DNA of 64,000 nt from Chitinophaga agrisoli (GCF_008386695.1 NZ_VUOC01000004.1:62001-126000); one strand, 5' to 3'; shown: positions 8,217-17,926, numbered from the stretch's first letter. The notes: generated by a model not told the origin, from the letters alone. A program made the numbers and translations.

Positions 8217-8912
8217 TTATTTATGATCTTCAAAAGCCGCCAGGTATTTATCTACGTATTCCTGTTTGCTTTTGGCCTTGTATTGCATCACAAACCGGGG
8301 GTGCTCTAACGGTATTACCTGCTCAAAAAAGCCTTCTTTTTCGTTGAGCGCCTGCAGAAAAGCAGCGTTTTTACCGGTTCCCATACAGTACCCAACTTTT
8401 CTGTCTATGCCAAACTGCAGTTGCCGGCGTATGCTGGTTACAATAAGCTCGTACACGGCTGTGGTGAGCGCCTTGCTGTCATAATAATTGTAGTTCACCA
8501 CCTTGCCATTGGCAGCATCCGCGGTAAACCCGAGCGGGCATACGGAGCCAATGTAAAAATCCTGGTAAAACGGTTGTACCCCGCCATAGGCATGTATCAC
8601 ATCATATACAAATACGGAAGATGGCTCATGAGTCTTAAACCCGGTGATATGGATCCCGCATTCGTCCGCCAGGCGTTTGGTATCGCTGAAAGGTACACCG
8701 GTTGAGCCGGAGCCCAGCCTGCCCGGGTTAATGCCAAGGATCATGCGGCGCGTACGGTGATCGTTATAGAACTTTTTATAGAACTGCTGCATTACATCCG
8801 CAATAGCTCCCTGCTCCCGGAATGGGTTCATGATCTGTATACCGGGTGGCAATTTCCCTTTAAAATCTAGGCTAAGGTTAAACTGGATCACATGATCGGC
8901 AAAAGTAGACAT
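8217..8912 (-). CDS. SMUG2-type uracil-DNA glycosylase family protein (DUF4918)
   Basis: A 231-residue protein with the two active-site segments of the SMUG2 branch of the uracil-DNA glycosylase superfamily: [17 protein letters not shown] (59-75, the water-activating and base-stacking loop) and the C-terminal HPRF (His at about 204, the DNA-inserting loop). Length and the YDVIHAYGG segment fit DUF4918. It should remove uracil or related damaged bases from DNA. It stands alone and faces away from the next gene. Confidence 0.85.
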   Translation of the reverse strand: MSTFADHVIQFNLSLDFKGKLPPGIQIMNPFREQGAIADVMQQFYKKFYNDHRTRRMILGINPGRLGSGSTGVPFSDTKRLADECGIHITGFKTHEPSSVFVYDVIHAYGGVQPFYQDFYIGSVCPLGFTADAANGKVVNYNYYDSKALTTAVYELIVTSIRRQLQFGIDRKVGYCMGTGKNAAFLQALNEKEGFFEQVIPLEHPRFVMQYKAKSKQEYVDKYLAAFEDHK

Positions 8913-8983
8913 GCTGCAATATACAGCCCCGCGCCGTACTCTCTGCAGTTTTCCCTATATTGCCGCATAAATTTTGTCACCAC

Positions 8984-9529
8984 ATGGAAGAAGAATTATC
9001 GGCAGGCCTGGGCTCCCGGGTACAACATTCCCGGTACGGCCCAGGGGTTATCATCGGGGTAAAATACGCCCAATACGTAGTCACTTTTATGAACACGGGT
9101 ATTATGGAGGTGGATAAAACGGACCCCCTGTTTGAGGTACTGCACGCGGAAAATAAAACAGTAGAGGTGGAAACGGTCTCCGAAGTAGAGACCTCCCTGT
9201 TAAAGATCCTGCGTTTATGGGGCAATATCACAGAGGTAGTGCCGCTGGGCGACCGCTGGGTAAAAGGCACTATGGTGCTGAAACCATCCGACCCCACGTT
9301 AAAGCCTAAAGAGGTGCCGTTGGAAGCCTTCTTCCACAAGATCGTGATGGTCCGCGACCGCCTGCGGGTGCTGGAGCAACAGATCAACGGCCATAAGCTG
9401 CTGAGCGACGAGGACAAGGTGAATATGCAGCAGTATATTACCCGTATCTATGGCTCCCTTACCACGTTTAACGTGTTATTCCGCGATAAAGAGCACTGGT
9501 TTACCGGCGAAAAGGGAAGCGGTGAATAA
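8984..9529 (+). CDS. conserved Bacteroidota protein of unknown function
   Basis: About 181 residues from the ATG at 8984. A TATATTGC box at 8956-8963 resembles a -7 element and would destroy the longer start at 8960. The N-terminal half ([16 protein letters not shown]) resembles a small SH3/tudor-like beta barrel of the kind seen in UvrD/RecQ tails and CarD-like proteins. The second half is helical. No enzyme motif is visible. A nucleic-acid or protein-interaction adaptor is possible but unproven. Confidence 0.6.
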   Translation: MEEELSAGLGSRVQHSRYGPGVIIGVKYAQYVVTFMNTGIMEVDKTDPLFEVLHAENKTVEVETVSEVETSLLKILRLWGNITEVVPLGDRWVKGTMVLKPSDPTLKPKEVPLEAFFHKIVMVRDRLRVLEQQINGHKLLSDEDKVNMQQYITRIYGSLTTFNVLFRDKEHWFTGEKGSGE

Positions 9530-9560
9530 TCTGGCGGTAACAACTTATAACTATTACTTA

Positions 9561-9568
9561 TATATTTG
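9561..9568 (+). promoter_or_regulatory. -7 promoter box that decides the MscS start
   Basis: TATATTTG matches the -7 consensus exactly and contains the TTG that opens the longest frame at 9566. Translation therefore probably begins at the GTG at 9599. The -33 region has only a weak CTGG at 9531. Confidence 0.6.
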
Positions 9569-9598
9569 TTGGCGAATAAAATCCATTATTCTCCAACC

Positions 9599-11956
9599 GT
9601 GCAAAAGTCCATATCCTTTCAACACCACACATTCTGGGTAACACTGCTTTGTGTTTGCCTGGCGCCGCTGGCGCTCTCCGCACAGTCTATCCGTCCGCAA
9701 CGTGATTCCGGTAGTGTAAACCGGGGCCGTCCGGGTTTTGCCGACAGTATACTGCAAAAGATAGAGCATGTACAGCAAACCCTTACCCGTATCAATAATG
9801 TAACGGAAGAAGGGTTTAATACAGATGAGATAGAGCAGGACCTGCCGGATATACAGGCCAATGTCCAGATCATACAGGAAAACCTGTCCCTGTACAGCAG
9901 CGTGCTCAATATCAAGAACCTCCTCATGTTCCAGGTACTGATGGGGGATATGCAGCAGCGCCTCAGCGACTGGCGCAGCTCCCTGTTCAGGTACAATAAA
10001 GAGCTGGTGACCATGCAGCTGGAAATGCGGAATTTTGGCCGGGATGATGTGTTCCAGCAGTTGCGCAAGGATACCCTGCTGCAGCAGCTGTATACAGATC
10101 AGCTGAATGATATCAAAAAGAACTGGCGGCTGGCCCGCAAGTCTGCCCGCGCCAATATGGCCCATATCACCACTTTACAGGCCAATGTATCCAAAAACTA
10201 TTTTGCCCTGGTAGAGCTGCAGGATAATGTACGGGACCGGATCCGCCAAACCGGCATGCAGAGCTTTGGCAAGGAATATAATTACCTGTGGCAGGTAGCT
10301 GACAGTAATAAGACCAATGTACAGCTGATGGAGCTGGCCAGCAAATCGTATAGGGGCCAGCGTAAGATGCTGGGGTATTATTTCCGGGAGCACCAGTCTA
10401 ACTGGTTTTGGCTGTTGCTGATAGCCGGCGTGTATTTCTTTTGGGTGTTCAATGCATACCGGAGGATCAAACGTGCCGGCCAGCTGGAATTGCTGGAAGA
10501 AGCCCGCTTTAATTATGTGAATGCCGTACCGGTGCTGGCTGCGCTGGTGGTAGCCCTGAACATGGCCCCGTTCTTTGACCTGCGGCCGCCATCTTCCTAT
10601 GTGGAGATGATGCAGTTTTTCCTGATGCTGGCCCTTACCGCGCTTTTCTGGCGTAACTGGCCCCGCCGCCTGTTCTATTACTGGGTGGCCATTGTGGTGT
10701 TTTACCTGCTGTTTTCCTTTACCAATGCGGTGATCACGCCTAAACTCTCTACCCGTTTATGGCTGCTGGCGCTGAATATGGCTTCCGTGGTTTTTGGCTG
10801 GCTGCTGCTGCCAAATGTACGGCCCCCCATGCGCAAGTTTACCCGCATGGTGGTATACATTTATATAGGCCTCAACTTGCTGGCCGCGCTTTGTAATGTA
10901 TTGGGCCGCATCAGCATGGCCAAGATAATGGGCACGGCGGCTATCTACAGCCTGGTACAGGTAATTGCCCTCAGCGTATTTACCCAGATGATCACGGAGG
11001 CATTTCATGTGCAGATGCTGAGCAGCCGCGTGGCGGAAGGCGAAAAACAGCTGTTCAATTACCAGCGCATACAGGCCAAGCTGAACCAGCTGCTTTCTTT
11101 TGGCGTGGTGACCTGCTGGCTGATCATTTTTACCACCAACCTGAATATCTATAACTATTTCCTGCGGATTGTAGAACATGTGCTCACCGCGCCGCATAAG
11201 ATAGGCAGCACCCGGTTTACATTCTGGGGCATTATACTGCTGATAGCCATTTTGTACCTGGCCAATACATTGCAGAAATACATCGGTTATTTCTTTGGGG
11301 AAACAGAGGAAGGTTTTGGCGCGGAGATCTCCCGCAAAGGCTCACGGCTGCTGATGATACGGCTTTGCGTGCTAACCGTTGGTTTCCTGCTGGCGATCGT
11401 GGCCACCGGGCTGCCGCTGGACAAGATCACCATTGTGCTGGGCGCACTGGGCGTAGGTATTGGTCTGGGCCTGCAGAATATCGTCAACAACCTGATCTCC
11501 GGTATCATCCTCATATTTGAGCGGCCATTACAGCTGGGCGATTATGTGGAGATCGGCGAAAATAAGGGCCGGGTGCGCGATATCGGTATCCGGGCCAGCC
11601 GGCTGATCACGGCGCAGGGGGCGGAGATCGTAGTGCCCAATGGCGACCTGCTTTCCGGGCAGCTCACCAACTGGACGCTTACCAATAACCACATCCGGGT
11701 GGAGATGGAATTCACCATCAGCCCCACGGAAAAACAGGAGATCGCCCGGCAGGTGATCACCCAAACTTTAACGGGGCATCAATATGTGATGAATAAGATG
11801 CCGGTGGAGATCTTGTTCATCAGCATTACGGACGAGGCCTGCCAGCTGCGGGTACAATGCTGGATCAATAATATTGCGGCGGAGCATACCGTAAGGAGCG
11901 CATTGCTGTTTGATATTTACCAGGCGCTGAAAGGGGCCGATGTAGAGGTGAAATAA
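9599..11956 (+). CDS. large mechanosensitive ion channel, MscS family
   Basis: About 785 residues. The GTG at 9599 opens a signal peptide (VTLLCVCLAPLALSAQ). A periplasmic coiled-coil region (about 30-260) precedes a run of some eight membrane helices. The MscS core lies around residues 590-785, with the Gly/Ala-rich pore helix LGALGVGIGLGLQNIV, then LIFERPLQLGDYVEIG and VVPNGDLLSGQLTNW. It belongs with the long MscK/YbdG-like members that release solutes on hypo-osmotic shock. A perfect palindromic terminator follows. Start choice rests on the -7 box at 9561-9568. Confidence 0.9.
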   Translation: MQKSISFQHHTFWVTLLCVCLAPLALSAQSIRPQRDSGSVNRGRPGFADSILQKIEHVQQTLTRINNVTEEGFNTDEIEQDLPDIQANVQIIQENLSLYSSVLNIKNLLMFQVLMGDMQQRLSDWRSSLFRYNKELVTMQLEMRNFGRDDVFQQLRKDTLLQQLYTDQLNDIKKNWRLARKSARANMAHITTLQANVSKNYFALVELQDNVRDRIRQTGMQSFGKEYNYLWQVADSNKTNVQLMELASKSYRGQRKMLGYYFREHQSNWFWLLLIAGVYFFWVFNAYRRIKRAGQLELLEEARFNYVNAVPVLAALVVALNMAPFFDLRPPSSYVEMMQFFLMLALTALFWRNWPRRLFYYWVAIVVFYLLFSFTNAVITPKLSTRLWLLALNMASVVFGWLLLPNVRPPMRKFTRMVVYIYIGLNLLAALCNVLGRISMAKIMGTAAIYSLVQVIALSVFTQMITEAFHVQMLSSRVAEGEKQLFNYQRIQAKLNQLLSFGVVTCWLIIFTTNLNIYNYFLRIVEHVLTAPHKIGSTRFTFWGIILLIAILYLANTLQKYIGYFFGETEEGFGAEISRKGSRLLMIRLCVLTVGFLLAIVATGLPLDKITIVLGALGVGIGLGLQNIVNNLISGIILIFERPLQLGDYVEIGENKGRVRDIGIRASRLITAQGAEIVVPNGDLLSGQLTNWTLTNNHIRVEMEFTISPTEKQEIARQVITQTLTGHQYVMNKMPVEILFISITDEACQLRVQCWINNIAAEHTVRSALLFDIYQALKGADVEVK

Positions 11957-11970
11957 TTTGACTAAATAAA

Positions 11971-12010
11971 AGAAGGGGGTGCATCGGATCCGATGCACCC
12001 CCTTCTTCTT
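11971..12010. terminator. bidirectional terminator, perfect 36-base palindrome
   Basis: Positions 11971-12006 are a perfect palindrome (18-base arms meeting at GGATCC). A-rich sequence lies on the left and TCTT on the right. It separates the convergent MscS and desaturase genes and should stop transcription from both sides. Confidence 0.85.
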
Positions 12011-12031
12011 ATAATGATGTAACGTTTTGCT

Positions 12032-13117
12032 TTATGCAAATGCGGGCATTGGCTTGCGGCCCAGGGCCTTCATTAACCGGAAATGTGATCTCACCGCCTC
12101 CATCATGGTGGGCATGCTGTGATAAGGCAGCCCAAATTCCGCGCATTTGGCGGCAACTATCTTGCTGATGGCGGGATAGTGCACGTGACTGATACGGGGG
12201 AACAGGTGGTGCTCGATCTGGTAATTAAGGCCGCCTACAAACCAGGAGGTCACTTTATTACCTGCTGAAAAGTTAGCGGTGGTCTTTATCTGGTGGATGG
12301 CCCATTCGTTCTCAATCACCTTATCCTCTACGGATACGGTTTCGAACTCTGTCTCTTCCACTACATGCGCCAGCTGGAACACGATGGCCAGCGTAAAGCC
12401 CATCACGAAGTGCATGGCCAGGAAACCTACCAGCCAGGCCTGCGCGCCTACACACAGGATAGGGATCACCACATAAAAAACCACATATAATACCTTGCTG
12501 GCCCAGAATATAATATGATCATTCATTTTCATGGGCTGTAAAGGCGTTTTGTATACTTTACGGCTCAGGTATTTGATAAAATCGGTTAAAAATATCCACA
12601 GGATGGAAGAGATACCGTATACCAGCGGCAGGTACAGGTGCTGCACCCGGTGCATAGGCACCCAGCGTTGTGTGCTGCACTGGCGTATTACAGGGCTTTT
12701 GGCAATATCATCGTCCACACCGTCTACATTGGTATAGGTATGGTGGATCACATTATGTTTCTGTTTCCATAAAAAGGCATTACTGCCCAATGCGTTCAAT
12801 GTAAGCCCCAGCACTTCGTTTACCCAGGGCTTGCGGGAATAGCTGCCATGGCAGGCGTCGTGCATGACGTTAAACCCTATGCAGGACAGTATAAAACCCA
12901 GGAAAGCGCTCAGCAGGATAGCCGGTAATGCCGGCAATACTCCGGTAAGCAGGATCACATACATAGCCAAAGCGCCGGGGATGAGTACGGCTGTTTTGAT
13001 GTACAGGCGCGTATTGCCCGTCTTCTTCAGGTTATTCTCTTTGAAATAAGATTCTACCTCAGCCTTTACGGATTGAAAGAAGAAAGCGTTTTTGTTGTTG
13101 AAAGTTACTTTTGGCAT
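12032..13117 (-). CDS. fatty acid desaturase, front-end (linoleoyl-CoA-like) type
   Basis: A 361-residue membrane di-iron desaturase. The three histidine boxes are HDACH (86-90), HNVIHH (121-126) and QIEHH (300-304). The Gln in the third box is typical of front-end delta-5/delta-6 enzymes; the cytochrome b5 domain found in eukaryotic relatives is absent. Four hydrophobic stretches lie near 45-80 and 205-245. It should insert a double bond into an acyl chain. It is a single-gene unit sharing a terminator with the MscS gene. Confidence 0.9.
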   Translation of the reverse strand: MPKVTFNNKNAFFFQSVKAEVESYFKENNLKKTGNTRLYIKTAVLIPGALAMYVILLTGVLPALPAILLSAFLGFILSCIGFNVMHDACHGSYSRKPWVNEVLGLTLNALGSNAFLWKQKHNVIHHTYTNVDGVDDDIAKSPVIRQCSTQRWVPMHRVQHLYLPLVYGISSILWIFLTDFIKYLSRKVYKTPLQPMKMNDHIIFWASKVLYVVFYVVIPILCVGAQAWLVGFLAMHFVMGFTLAIVFQLAHVVEETEFETVSVEDKVIENEWAIHQIKTTANFSAGNKVTSWFVGGLNYQIEHHLFPRISHVHYPAISKIVAAKCAEFGLPYHSMPTMMEAVRSHFRLMKALGRKPMPAFA

Positions 13118-13344
13118 AATATGTAAAAAAGCATTTAGGTCATTAGAATTGGCTGTCGAAGATGCACTGAGCGGAGAATTGTTAAACAGGCGTAATCAGC
13201 AGAAATTTAAAAGCCATAGCGCACTAAGATAATCTTTTTTGTGTTAACGAAGTCATAATACGGCAACAATCTCTTACATATCACAATCAATTAACATACG
13301 CAGACGGGTGTGTAAAACCGCATAACCCTTTATTATTTAATTAT

Positions 13345-13376
13345 TTTGGATTATTGAACAGATACTGCTACCTTGC
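13345..13376 (+). promoter_or_regulatory. promoter of the cold-shock gene
   Basis: TTTG at 13345-13348, a 20-bp spacer and TACCTTGC at 13369-13376 form a good -33/-7 pair (TTGC variant). It places the transcript start near 13382 and excludes the ATG at 13354 as a start. Confidence 0.75.
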
Positions 13377-13404
13377 ATCTTTATTCTTTTATAATATTTA
13401 TCAA

Positions 13405-13608
13405 ATGAACACAAAATTCCAGGGAACTGTAAAGTTCTTTAACGAGACAAAAGGCTTCGGCTTCATTAAACATGATGAATCCAATAAAGAGACTTTTGTA
13501 CACGTAAACGGTCTCATTCATGAGATCCAAGCCGATGACAGGGTTGAATTCGAGCTGCAGGAAGGCAGAAAAGGTATGAACGCTGTAAATGTAAGACGTA
13601 TTGACTAA
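13405..13608 (+). CDS. cold-shock domain protein
   Basis: A 67-residue single cold-shock domain. RNP1 is KGFGFIKH and RNP2 is ETFVHVNGL. The mature family length (65-70) is reached exactly by starting at 13405; the longer frame from 13354 begins inside the promoter. It should bind single-stranded nucleic acid and act as an RNA chaperone. A strong terminator directly follows, so it is a single-gene transcript. Confidence 0.95.
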   Translation: MNTKFQGTVKFFNETKGFGFIKHDESNKETFVHVNGLIHEIQADDRVEFELQEGRKGMNAVNVRRID

Positions 13609-13627
13609 GCTTTCTTATTAATACCTG

Positions 13628-13665
13628 TAAAAAGGTCCTGGTGAACACCAGGACCTTTTTAATTT
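13628..13665 (+). terminator. terminator of cold-shock gene
   Basis: AAAAAGGTCCTGGT pairs with ACCAGGACCTTTTT around a GAAC loop and is followed by AATTTT. Confidence 0.9.
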
Positions 13666-13863
13666 TACAACCGGTTGTAAAACAACTAAGCCAAAGCGTC
13701 CTGCCGGCTAAGTCTCCAGAAGGAAATAGTTACCCCTGCCACGAAATTTTAAGGGCACATAAATCAAAACACTGCTGTAACTGTGCAGGCTTGTGTCTTA
13801 TTATCGTGATAAGATTACACCAGTCGAAAGCACCCGTTTACTATCACTATTAAAACCCCGTTT

Positions 13864-15672
13864 ATGAAACGACAATTTTACCTGTTTCTGTCGGCTATCC
13901 TCCTGGCTACTGCTACTACCTACGGCCAGAACGCCCAACAACTTTATTTTAACCAGTTAACCACAGATTTTGATTACCAGGCGCGTAGCTTCGTAGTGGA
14001 TACGCCACCCAGCCCGAGTGGCGCAAGGGCTTTCCTGTTATGGAGCAAGAACTTCACGAAAGACCTGCTGGTAAGAGGTTTGTCGCTGGATGAGTTTGAC
14101 AAATCCGGCAATTTCCTCTCCGCGCAGATCAATATGCAGCCGCAATCTCCCACAGAGACCATCCAGCCCAAAAAGATCATCAAAGCCCAGCGTGTAAAGG
14201 GTTATTACTTATTGGGATATGTGATCCGGTCTTTTAACACGATCAATGGTTTCCAGGTATATTCCACGCCGCTGGTCATCCGCCTGGATGATAACCTGCG
14301 GCCGGTGTGGATCTTCAAGATCCATTACAGCACTATCACCAGCGCCAATGCACAGTCCCTGATAGAGTATAACGATATCATAGAAGCCAGCAACGGCGAC
14401 CTGGTGCTGGCAGGGCGCTACAGCGACGCGGCCGGCCAGCAGAGCCGTGTGCTGCTGACCCGTTTAAACGCGGGCGGCGCTGTATTATGGGCTATGCAAT
14501 ATTTCCCCGGTGGTTGTAATGTGGAAGCTTTTTCCCTTACAGAAACCACCAACCGCAACCTGGCGCTGACCGGTTATGTGGAGGAGTGCGGCAGCACCCC
14601 CAGCGGCGTACGCCGCCTGCTGTATGCCAATATCAGCAGCACGGGCATTCCCATCGTGTTTGAAAAGCTGGGCAATACCCCATTGGCCCTGGAAGGCAGC
14701 AAGATCGTAAAACATACGAATATAGCCGGCGCAGATGAGTTCTTCATCACCGGGTATGTGGATATTGTACAGCCCACCGGCCTTACGAACAGGCAGGTAT
14801 TACTGGTGGATATCAAGGAAAGCGGCGGGTTGATCACCCTGAACCATATTGGCGACGCCGGTAGTGAAACAGGCAATGACCTCACGTACCGGGATGCCGG
14901 CAATGGCAACTACGACCTGTACCTGACCGGCGCCACCAGCAGTTATTATACGAACGTAAAATCAGAAGCATTCTACCTGCAGCTGAAGTATAGCGGCCAT
15001 GTACTGGGCCTGGCGGAGTTCAGCACTTTCCCCAGCCTGGTGAGCAACTATGTAGCCAGGAGAGGGCTGGAGATAAAGAAAGCCGGTAAAGACCGCTTTG
15101 CCATACTGGCCAATAATGATTTTGTGATCGGTAGTCAGCAACGCAATTTCACCCATGTATTTATCCGCGACCTGGGAGATCCAACGGGCAACTGTATTAA
15201 ACTGCACCAGCCCCCGGTTACCCGCTTCTCTATGGATGTGAAGACCATTGCGTTGAACTTCCCGCGGTTACCGTTCACCGTTTACCGCGATGATTTCAGG
15301 CCGTTTGAAAAAGTGACCCCGCGCCTGGAATGTGGCGATTTCTATGTTGACGCCTATAACGCCGCATCTGCTGCCCGTTTAATGAAAGGCGCATCGCTGG
15401 CAGTACAGCCAACGGTAAAAGGACCGGTGGCCTTAAAAGTATTCCCTAACCCGGTAAAAGATCAGCTGTATATCGAGCATCCATCCACCTTTACAAAGGG
15501 TATGGCTACGGCGCGTGTTTACAGTACAGATATGCGCTTGTTACGGCAGATAAGCCTGCCGGCAGGTGGTAACCGCAGCAATATATCTATGGATGGATTG
15601 CCGGCCGGGCTGTATTTCCTGCAGCTGCAATATGGCAGTGAAACACAACTCATCAAGATAAAGAAGGATTAA
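13864..15672 (+). CDS. secreted protein with type IX sorting domain
   Basis: A 602-residue protein with a signal peptide (residues 1-21, ending TTYGQ). The central 450 residues have repeated strand pairs of the form GDLVLAGRY, LALTGYVEE, FFITGYVD and LYLTGATSS, which suggests a beta-propeller-like fold. The last 80 residues are a type A T9SS tail (VFPNPVKDQLYI, then LPAGLYFLQL and a final KIKKD). It should be exported by type IX secretion and anchored at or released from the surface. The ligand is unknown. Confidence 0.85.
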   Translation: MKRQFYLFLSAILLATATTYGQNAQQLYFNQLTTDFDYQARSFVVDTPPSPSGARAFLLWSKNFTKDLLVRGLSLDEFDKSGNFLSAQINMQPQSPTETIQPKKIIKAQRVKGYYLLGYVIRSFNTINGFQVYSTPLVIRLDDNLRPVWIFKIHYSTITSANAQSLIEYNDIIEASNGDLVLAGRYSDAAGQQSRVLLTRLNAGGAVLWAMQYFPGGCNVEAFSLTETTNRNLALTGYVEECGSTPSGVRRLLYANISSTGIPIVFEKLGNTPLALEGSKIVKHTNIAGADEFFITGYVDIVQPTGLTNRQVLLVDIKESGGLITLNHIGDAGSETGNDLTYRDAGNGNYDLYLTGATSSYYTNVKSEAFYLQLKYSGHVLGLAEFSTFPSLVSNYVARRGLEIKKAGKDRFAILANNDFVIGSQQRNFTHVFIRDLGDPTGNCIKLHQPPVTRFSMDVKTIALNFPRLPFTVYRDDFRPFEKVTPRLECGDFYVDAYNAASAARLMKGASLAVQPTVKGPVALKVFPNPVKDQLYIEHPSTFTKGMATARVYSTDMRLLRQISLPAGGNRSNISMDGLPAGLYFLQLQYGSETQLIKIKKD

Positions 15673-15702
15673 GATATTTGGGGGCTTCGCCTGGGAGTAA
15701 GC

Positions 15703-15742
15703 GAAAGGCGTACCTGCCGTAAAAAGCGGGTATGCCTTTTAT
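15703..15742. terminator. shared terminator of convergent genes
   Basis: AAAGGCGTACC (15704-15714) pairs with GGGTATGCCTTT (15728-15739) with one G-T pair, then TATCTTTT. The minus-strand gene's stop codon overlaps its right edge. Confidence 0.7.
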
Positions 15743-16284
15743 CTTTTGAGATAGGGCGCAAGTTTTATGCGTACATACTGCTGCAGCAAAACAGGATATA
15801 CATTGTAGAGGATATTGGTGATCAGCAAAATAAGCACCCAGCCTATATGACCTTTTACCAGTGCATCACCTATAATCACCAGGAAGAACAGGAACAACAG
15901 GAAATGAAATTTCTCAAACATATAGGTTTGATGATAGTGTTGCCGGATGGCCCGCCGGTTAAGCGGTATTACCCTGTACTGCGGGTATTTTTTCCGGATC
16001 CATTGGTTGATGATGGCGCCGTGTTGTGTAAACCGGTTTATAAAATGTACGCCCAGCTTATGGTAGATAGCAGGCGTTTGGCCCAGCTGCATACGATCAA
16101 AAAAAGCGCGGGGCAGGAATAAGCTCAGGGAACAACCCGCCAATGACCAGTAAAACAACAGGGGATCCGTAAACCGGTAACAGAAAACGGCAATAGGCGC
16201 GAGGTTCAGGATAGACCAGAAAAAGTTGGGAATGGCATTGTACAGGGCAGCGGTACGCTGCATTTTGGTATTGCTTACAGACAT
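15739..16284 (-). CDS. integral membrane protein, possibly CrtO-acyltransferase-like
   Basis: About 181 residues from the Met at 16284. Two hydrophobic hairpins (near residues 15-55 and 125-165) flank a basic cytoplasmic loop containing YHKLGVHFINRF and NQWIRKKYPQY. The loop is reminiscent of the membrane proteins annotated as glycosyl-diaponeurosporenoate acyltransferases, but I cannot confirm this. No carotenoid genes are nearby. The longer start at 16305 is possible. The gene is last in a minus-strand run but is separated from the hydrolase gene by a hairpin. Confidence 0.55.
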   Translation of the reverse strand: MSVSNTKMQRTAALYNAIPNFFWSILNLAPIAVFCYRFTDPLLFYWSLAGCSLSLFLPRAFFDRMQLGQTPAIYHKLGVHFINRFTQHGAIINQWIRKKYPQYRVIPLNRRAIRQHYHQTYMFEKFHFLLFLFFLVIIGDALVKGHIGWVLILLITNILYNVYPVLLQQYVRIKLAPYLKR

Positions 16285-16316
16285 GGGGCAGGTGGCTAAC
16301 CGCAAAAATAGTCATA

Positions 16317-16348
16317 ATGTGCGGATGTGTGTATCCACATCCGCACAT
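16317..16348 (-). terminator. hairpin after the hydrolase gene, made of repeat-like units
   Basis: A perfect 13-bp stem (16317-16329 with 16336-16348) with a 6-base loop lies just after the minus-strand stop at 16351. The arms (ATGTGCGGATGTG) resemble the TAATGTGC repeat units seen at two other gene ends. Confidence 0.65.
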
Positions 16349-16350
16349 CC

Positions 16351-16968
16351 TTATGTTGAAAAGATAGTGTTAGCCTGCGTGATCTCGTCCTGGTTGATAG
16401 TATGCCCCATATTATCATACACTTTCAACCGCACATCCGCATTCATTTCCTGGAGGATATTACTGGTAGCATATACACGTTCAATAGGCACATGTATATC
16501 CGGGTTGCTGGAGCCAATGAATACCGGCGTACCGGCAAAATCGCCCGTGTAATGCTCCCGGTAGATCTTATCGCCTATCAGCCCGCCGGTAAAGGCAATA
16601 GCGCCGCCATAACGTTTGGCGTTGCGGGTCAGGAACTCCAGCATGAGACAGGCGCCCTGGGAAAAGCCCAGGAAATAAAGCTGTTCTGCCGCTATGCCTT
16701 GTTGTTGCACCTCTGCTGTTAATTCCTGCAGCAGATCAAGCGAGGAGCTTAACCATGGTTCATTATGCGATGGCTCTGCCAGGAAAGAATAGGGGTACCA
16801 GGTATGGTTGGTGGCCTGTGGCGCCAGCAGCGCATAATCCGTTACCTCCAGGTGGGTGGCCAGGGACAGGATGTCCATGGCGCTGCCACCCCGGCCGTGT
16901 ACCATTATCAGCGCTTTGGTAGCGTCTGGCAGGGCTTTTCCTGCGGTCACAATATTCTTGGTGTGCAT
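16351..16968 (-). CDS. alpha/beta hydrolase, MhqD-like phospholipase/carboxylesterase
   Basis: A 205-residue serine hydrolase of the phospholipase/carboxylesterase family. The nucleophile is the Ser of GFSQGA (near residue 108), the oxyanion segment is HGRGGSA (24-30), and the catalytic His is in NMGHTI near the C-terminus. It lies 4 bases downstream of a ring-cleaving dioxygenase gene. This is the same pairing as MhqD with MhqO in the Bacillus quinone-stress system, so it probably acts on cleaved aromatic or quinone adducts (inference). Confidence 0.8.
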   Translation of the reverse strand: MHTKNIVTAGKALPDATKALIMVHGRGGSAMDILSLATHLEVTDYALLAPQATNHTWYPYSFLAEPSHNEPWLSSSLDLLQELTAEVQQQGIAAEQLYFLGFSQGACLMLEFLTRNAKRYGGAIAFTGGLIGDKIYREHYTGDFAGTPVFIGSSNPDIHVPIERVYATSNILQEMNADVRLKVYDNMGHTINQDEITQANTIFST

Positions 16969-16972
16969 AATA

Positions 16973-17926
16973 TTATTTGTATTGGTCCAGGTGTAAGGTG
17001 ATAGGAGGCAATGCTTTTATAAGCGCTTCGCGGTGGGGCTCAAACTGCTCCGGCAGTTTTAAGCCTTCTCCCAGGTGGGCCATTTCTTCATCTACAGCAA
17101 AACCAGGGCCTGCGGTAGCTACTTCAAACAATACGCCGCCTGGCTCCCGGAAATAGATGGAAGTAAAATAGTTACGGTCCAATACCGGTGTGGGATTAAG
17201 CATACGTTTGGAAATACGCTGTCTTACTTCCAGCTGGGAAGCCGCATCCGGTGTGGCAAAAGCAATATGGTGCACGGTGCCGTTGCCGGACAGGCCTTTC
17301 AGGCTATCGGGCGTACACAGGATATCGATATAGTTGCCGGGTTTATCCGTGGCCGCAAAGCGGAAGCGGCCGCTTTTTTCAGCAATGAGCTGATGGTCCA
17401 GCTGTTCTGTGAGCAGGCCGGCGGTGCGCTCATAACCTTCTTCCCAGATCTCTACGTTATGGAACCCGCGGATAGCATGTTCCAGGGGAATAGGTCCATA
17501 GGTGAAACCGGGGCGCTCGTCACGGTCGTTAAATACTAGTTCCAGCCCCAGGCCGTCCGGATCTTCGAAGTATATGAACAGTTCGTTGTCAAATCGTTCC
17601 TGCGGTTCTTTGGTGGCTATGCCAAAACGTTTCAGGCGTTCCTGCCAGTAGCTGAAGGAGGACAGGGGCACGGAAAAGGTAGTGGTATTAAGCATGCCTT
17701 TACCATGCCGGCCGCCTGTTATGTCGCCGTAAGGGAAAAAAGTGAGTATGCTGCCGGGGTGGCCGGCTTCATCACCATAATAGAAATGATATACATCGGG
17801 GGCGTCAAAGTTCACGGTCTTTTTCACCAGCCTCACGCCCAGTATACCGGCGTAGAAGTCTACGTTCTTTTGTGCATCGCCTGCAATGGCGGTCACGTGG
17901 TGGATGCCTGTGATCAATTGGCTCAT
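16973..17926 (-). CDS. ring-cleaving dioxygenase, MhqO-like (two VOC domains)
   Basis: A 317-residue protein with two vicinal-oxygen-chelate modules. The first begins GIHHVTAIAGDAQKNVDFYAG (His ligand near residue 8), the second GTVHHIAFATPDA (near 218), with FREPGGVLFEVAT near residue 270. This architecture matches MhqO-type hydroquinone dioxygenases. It should bind Fe(II) or Mn(II) and open aromatic rings in the cytoplasm. It lies between the receiver-like gene and the hydrolase gene, with short spacing on both sides, so it is probably in one operon with them. Confidence 0.85.
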   Translation of the reverse strand: MSQLITGIHHVTAIAGDAQKNVDFYAGILGVRLVKKTVNFDAPDVYHFYYGDEAGHPGSILTFFPYGDITGGRHGKGMLNTTTFSVPLSSFSYWQERLKRFGIATKEPQERFDNELFIYFEDPDGLGLELVFNDRDERPGFTYGPIPLEHAIRGFHNVEIWEEGYERTAGLLTEQLDHQLIAEKSGRFRFAATDKPGNYIDILCTPDSLKGLSGNGTVHHIAFATPDAASQLEVRQRISKRMLNPTPVLDRNYFTSIYFREPGGVLFEVATAGPGFAVDEEMAHLGEGLKLPEQFEPHREALIKALPPITLHLDQYK

